A DNA stretch of 64,000 bases from Helianthus annuus. Taxonomy: Eukaryota; Streptophyta; Magnoliopsida; Asterales; Asteraceae. How positions within the stretch are numbered: position 1 is the stretch's first letter; each line of letters starts with the position of its first letter. Below the pieces are notes generated by a model. The model searched no databases. It saw nothing but the letters and a program-made list of their open reading frames with translations, and had not been told where the DNA came from. The DNA lies in the NCBI RefSeq assembly GCF_002127325.2, contig NC_035447.2, positions 30,439,249-30,503,248 on the forward strand. The letters are read 5' to 3'. The translations under genes and the position numbers were made by a program. Of the stretch, positions 61,026-64,000 are shown in pieces.

Positions 61026-61913
61026 TTGGGATATGAATTTGATCTTTTTTATTGTATTGCTATGGTGATTATGAGTTTGATTAGTAATTTGGGATAGTAA
61101 TTTTTATATTGTTAGATTCCTTTTTCTAAACCATCAGTTCTTGGTGCCATAGATAATCAGGATTTATTGGGAGGGATTTGGGGTTGGCTATGTTAAACTG
61201 ATTATCGGGTGACAACCTTGCGTTCTTGTAATCCAAGCACTTGGTCCCCTTTATCACAATCAAACACACACTCAAGAACTATGTCTATATAGTTCATCCC
61301 AATTAAACCTTGACATTGTTATTCATAGAAAACCTGACAATCCGGGAAAAACATAAAGGAAATTATCCACACACTGTTTGGTTGATCATCATCACTTCAA
61401 ATCTGTTGTTCATATGAATCAAAGATGATAAAGCAATAATAGAAACACCCAAAATCTTGTTCTGCAACCCTAATTTCGCTTTTATTAAGTTCTAAAACGA
61501 GAATAATGAAAAGATACCCAAAGGTCACTCCATACCAACTACTATAAAGAAAACAAGGTTTTGCTTCTGGCCTCCACCGTAAGCTACGGTGGCCACCGTA
61601 GCTTACGGTGGCTTCACAGTCCTTACGATGGGAACCTTTTGTGCTACGGTGGAAATTTTCTGAATTCATGCCTACCGTAGCTTATGCTAGCTACCGTAAG
61701 CTACGGTAGTACACAATTTTTCCCTACTTGTCTTCTTCATCCACTTCGACTTCCGCACTTCATCATGCTTCCTTTCTTTTCTTCTTTTCCGCCTCTTTTA
61801 CCTAACATAACAAAGCACACAGTAGTCATCCAACTCCTTAAAATAACACACTTAAACATATAATTTTCATTATATTTATAACAATTAAGGGTTGTCCTAC
61901 GGTCCACCCGTCA
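61026..61913 (-). mobile_element. Rearranged 5' LTR of the Athila-like element
   Basis: 61331-61913 is collinear with the 3' LTR (52069-52310 and 55125-55459). From about 61030 to 61330 it matches the reverse complement of 51743-52040. The LTR end (equivalent to 51480-51733), the primer-binding site and the leader are missing, and gag begins at once. Confidence 0.8.
61574..61611. repeat. Perfect 38 bp palindrome in the Athila-like 5' LTR
   Basis: CCACCGTAAGCTACGGTGG (61574-61592) is followed at once by its exact reverse complement (61593-61611). Related half-sites lie at 61675-61710. The copy in the 3' LTR (55132-55170) has several mismatches. Confidence 0.92.
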
Positions 61914-62755
61914 GTGACGATTGATAACAAATATTCACATATAGCACAGCGGAAGTCTTGGGAGTATAAATTACATATTACAAAGTACAAGTGTCCGAAA
62001 ATGTTCAAAATAAATATACAGATTAAAAGTAATAAAAAGATCCACAGGCGGATCGGGAATGACAAAATTAATATTAAGACTACTAGGCCTTGCGTGGAGT
62101 CGCAAATTCCAATATGCATAACCGAGCAGCTCCAGCCTATTCCGTATGTGCTATTAAACCTGTGCTTAGTCTTTTGAAAATACGTCAGTTTTCACTGGTA
62201 AATACAATTAACCGACACATTTTGAAAATCTTTTAAAAAATCATTTTATACCATTTGGTATATCATTTTACAAATAACTTGGGACAAAGTGATATCTCTT
62301 GTTACCAGTTTTACATGTTTGTCAATACATATGGGGCTCGGAACTAAACTCCGATAAATGATTAACCGACACGCCACATTTTCACTAAAAATATAATATA
62401 GCATTAGCTTCTGTCAGGTGAATGCCTACACCCCGTGCTTAGGTCGTGGCCACTTGCAATTAAGTGAGTCGTGGATATCCAGGACACGATCGCATTAACC
62501 CCCAATGTTCAAGTTATCAAGCAAAACGGATTAAAATGGGATATTTAATTTTTAAGCATCATTCGCTCATGATTTAATACCCGACCAAGAGGCAAGTGCC
62601 GTATCCCAAGCCCGTATAGGAAAAATAGGCTAAAAGTATTAACCTGAGATTATCTTTACAAATCAAAGATGTATTAAGCACAGCCATTAATCAAAACAAC
62701 TAATACAGACGTAATTTACTGGAGGCTCCTAGTCTGGAATGGACGGAACTTCACC

Positions 62756-63395
62756 TAGACATTTCATCAAACATTTGGCGCGCGTACCATATGTAAAGCA
62801 CAAAGTACAAGTATCGTATGCTTAGCTTCCTAATTCGTGGTATCAATCAACATGTTTCTTTCCAAAACTCATCATCATAATTTTTACTAATTCTACACAG
62901 AATTACCATGATTTCATTCAAGACTCTCATAATCATAATCATCTATCATGCATTCTCATGTATAATCTTCCTATCTCATAAATTTATTCATCAAATTTCT
63001 TACCTACAACAAGTATCATTCTTTTCATAACACCAAACATAGCAAAGCCTTACATTTCTTTCAATCAATTCATACAAAACCATACTTACTCAAAAATCCA
63101 ATTTCTTGAACATGTATTACCAAATCAAAATCCTCAATAGAGATGTTTACATCATTAATGACACTATAAGTGCTCTTAAACACAAATTTAACTATCCAGT
63201 TCTTTCAATTTACCCAATTAAGGGTAGTTCATCAAAACCCACTACAATTTCAACCAAGAAGATTTAAGAGATGAATTTGATACTTACTTAATGCTTAGAA
63301 GGTGATGAACACCTTTAAATTCACATATTATCCATACAAATTCGAATCTATCTTCTTCCCATTCCTCTTTGATTCACAAGAACACACACACACAC
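62756..63395. other. AT-rich spacer ending in (CA)n
   Basis: No gene or element boundary is recognised between the truncated LTR A fragment and the next LTR. A short (AC) run lies at 63381-63395. Confidence 0.35.
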
Positions 63396-64000
63396 TGTCG
63401 CAACACCCGACCCCTATCTTTGGGAACGGGCGGCCGTGAACCAGTATCAGTGGTATCGGTGTTCATCAATTTGGTAGCGGAATTTACATCAGGACCGTAG
63501 TTAGAAAATATTTTATCAGAGTAAAATACCAGATTTTTATGATAATAAATATATGGGAAATTCCCAAGTTCTATTACAAACATGTTTTTATAGGGGTAAA
63601 CCCTAATTTATTGAATTAAAACTTCTTCTTTATTTAGGTAACTTTTATAGCCACTTTTCCAAGCCTTCAGTGCTGTCCAGCTGGCTTCTATTTGGCTTTC
63701 ATATTTTGTTACCTGAAACGCGTTTAAAAACATTTTATCAGCAAGAAATACTGGCGAGTGAATCCCAATTTAATCAAAACAGGTTTTATCATTTTATAGT
63801 ATTCAGGGCAATCCCGCAATTACATTTGTTTATTTCTACTTTAATTACCACCCATGGTACTGTCAATCCTGACTGGTGGTAATGCTACTACTCACAGTGT
63901 AGTAACAAATTTTGTATACAAAACCCCAACATACCGACGATAATTGTAGAATACAAATACTCAATCACTGTTAAATATAAATTAAAATAATTGAGGTTTT
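63396..64000 (-). mobile_element. LTR of family B, cut by the window end
   Basis: Begins TGTCGCAACACCCGACCCCT and follows the solo LTR at 6858 in order: 'GGTATCGGTGTTCATCA', GGTAGCGGAA, 'ACCTGAAACGCGTTTAAAAACA', then 'TATACAAAACCCCAACATACC' near 63915-63935. It is clearly diverged from the first copy. Whether it is a solo LTR or part of a complete element cannot be seen. Confidence 0.8.

Larger units (their letters stand above)
51480..61913 (-). mobile_element. Athila-like gag-only retrotransposon, TSD GTGAC, with two nested solo LTRs
   Basis: Ends are TGACGTGAGG and CCCGTCA (plus strand), with exact GTGAC at 51475-51479 and 61914-61918. On the minus strand the order is rearranged 5' LTR (61913-61026), gag (61025-59694), 3' UTR, PPT, 3' LTR (55459-51480). 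There is no trace of protease, RT or integrase between the gag stop and the 3' UTR. Gag style and the PPT region (AAGTGTGGGGATG) resemble Athila elements. Gag-only LTR elements (TR-GAG) are a known non-autonomous class. Solo LTRs at 52316-55119 and 55788-59373 add about 6.4 kb. Confidence 0.82.
51430..62755 (-). mobile_element. Old fragment of an element A-type LTR, split by the Athila-like element
   Basis: 51430-51479 (GTCACACCCTGATTTCCC, GTGGGCCCGG) resumes at 61914 (GTGACGATTGATAAC, CACAGCGGAAG, GATCCACAGGCGGATC). Together they match the first 0.9 kb of LTR A in order, through TAGTCTGGAA near 62740. The rest of the LTR is missing. GTGAC is present on both sides as the duplication made by the Athila-like insertion. 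Confidence 0.8.

Noticed and set aside
60418..61097. Plus-strand frames opposite the Athila-like gag
   Set aside because: They are the antisense of the Gln-rich gag coding sequence (poly-Leu appearance) and not genes.

Overview
This window is nuclear DNA of a flowering plant. It is AT-rich, has spliced genes with GT-AG introns, and holds one recognisable host gene, a LOB-domain (LBD) transcription factor on the minus strand at 44301-44750. Almost everything else is transposable-element DNA. LTR ends of the form TGTAACACC...GGTGTGACA, and one LTR ending in a 'gattccgccatcggttggggtgtgaca'-like segment, suggest a composite (Asteraceae) genome. That is a judgement from memory of such repeats, not a search result.

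Region 1 (1-11695): the 3' part of a Ty3 chromovirus (decayed integrase, PPT, LTR to 2464). Next come a dead MULE transposase split by a solo LTR (2623-5072, duplication TAATA) and a GRF zinc-finger pseudogene split by another solo LTR (6858-8147, duplication ATATC). Three MULE-type elements follow with 9-10 bp duplications; the middle one carries a fragment of a WD40 gene.

Region 2 (11696-37776): a three-level nest. The outer element is a minus-strand Tat-lineage retrotransposon (11756-37716). It has two RNase H domains, no integrase, and a plus-strand spliced antisense gene with its own TATA box. It is bordered by an identical 60 bp direct repeat instead of the usual 5 bp. Its gag is interrupted by a 3.6 kb solo LTR (19658-36678, GTTTA), which is itself interrupted by a 13.4 kb element (19963-33345, ATAGG). 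The two 3622 bp LTRs of that innermost element differ at only about seven sites, yet its reverse transcriptase is dead.

Region 3 (37777-51429): simple-sequence tracts, two Helitron-like elements, two hAT-type MITEs with perfect 8 bp duplications, the LBD gene, a PIF/Harbinger-like element, a MITE set in TA microsatellite, and old LTR-like sequence.

Region 4 (51430-64000): an old LTR fragment is split by a gag-only Athila-like element (51480-61913, GTGAC, minus strand). Its 3' LTR holds a solo LTR (52316-55119) and its 3' UTR holds another (55788-59373, GTATA). Its 5' LTR carries an inversion relative to its 3' LTR. The window ends inside a second copy of the LTR family seen at 6858-8147.

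The element boundaries are the firmest calls, because TG/CA termini, target duplications and coding orientation agree. Function is firm only for the LBD gene. The transposon proteins are recognised by motif and nearly all are broken. All counts and alignments were made by eye.
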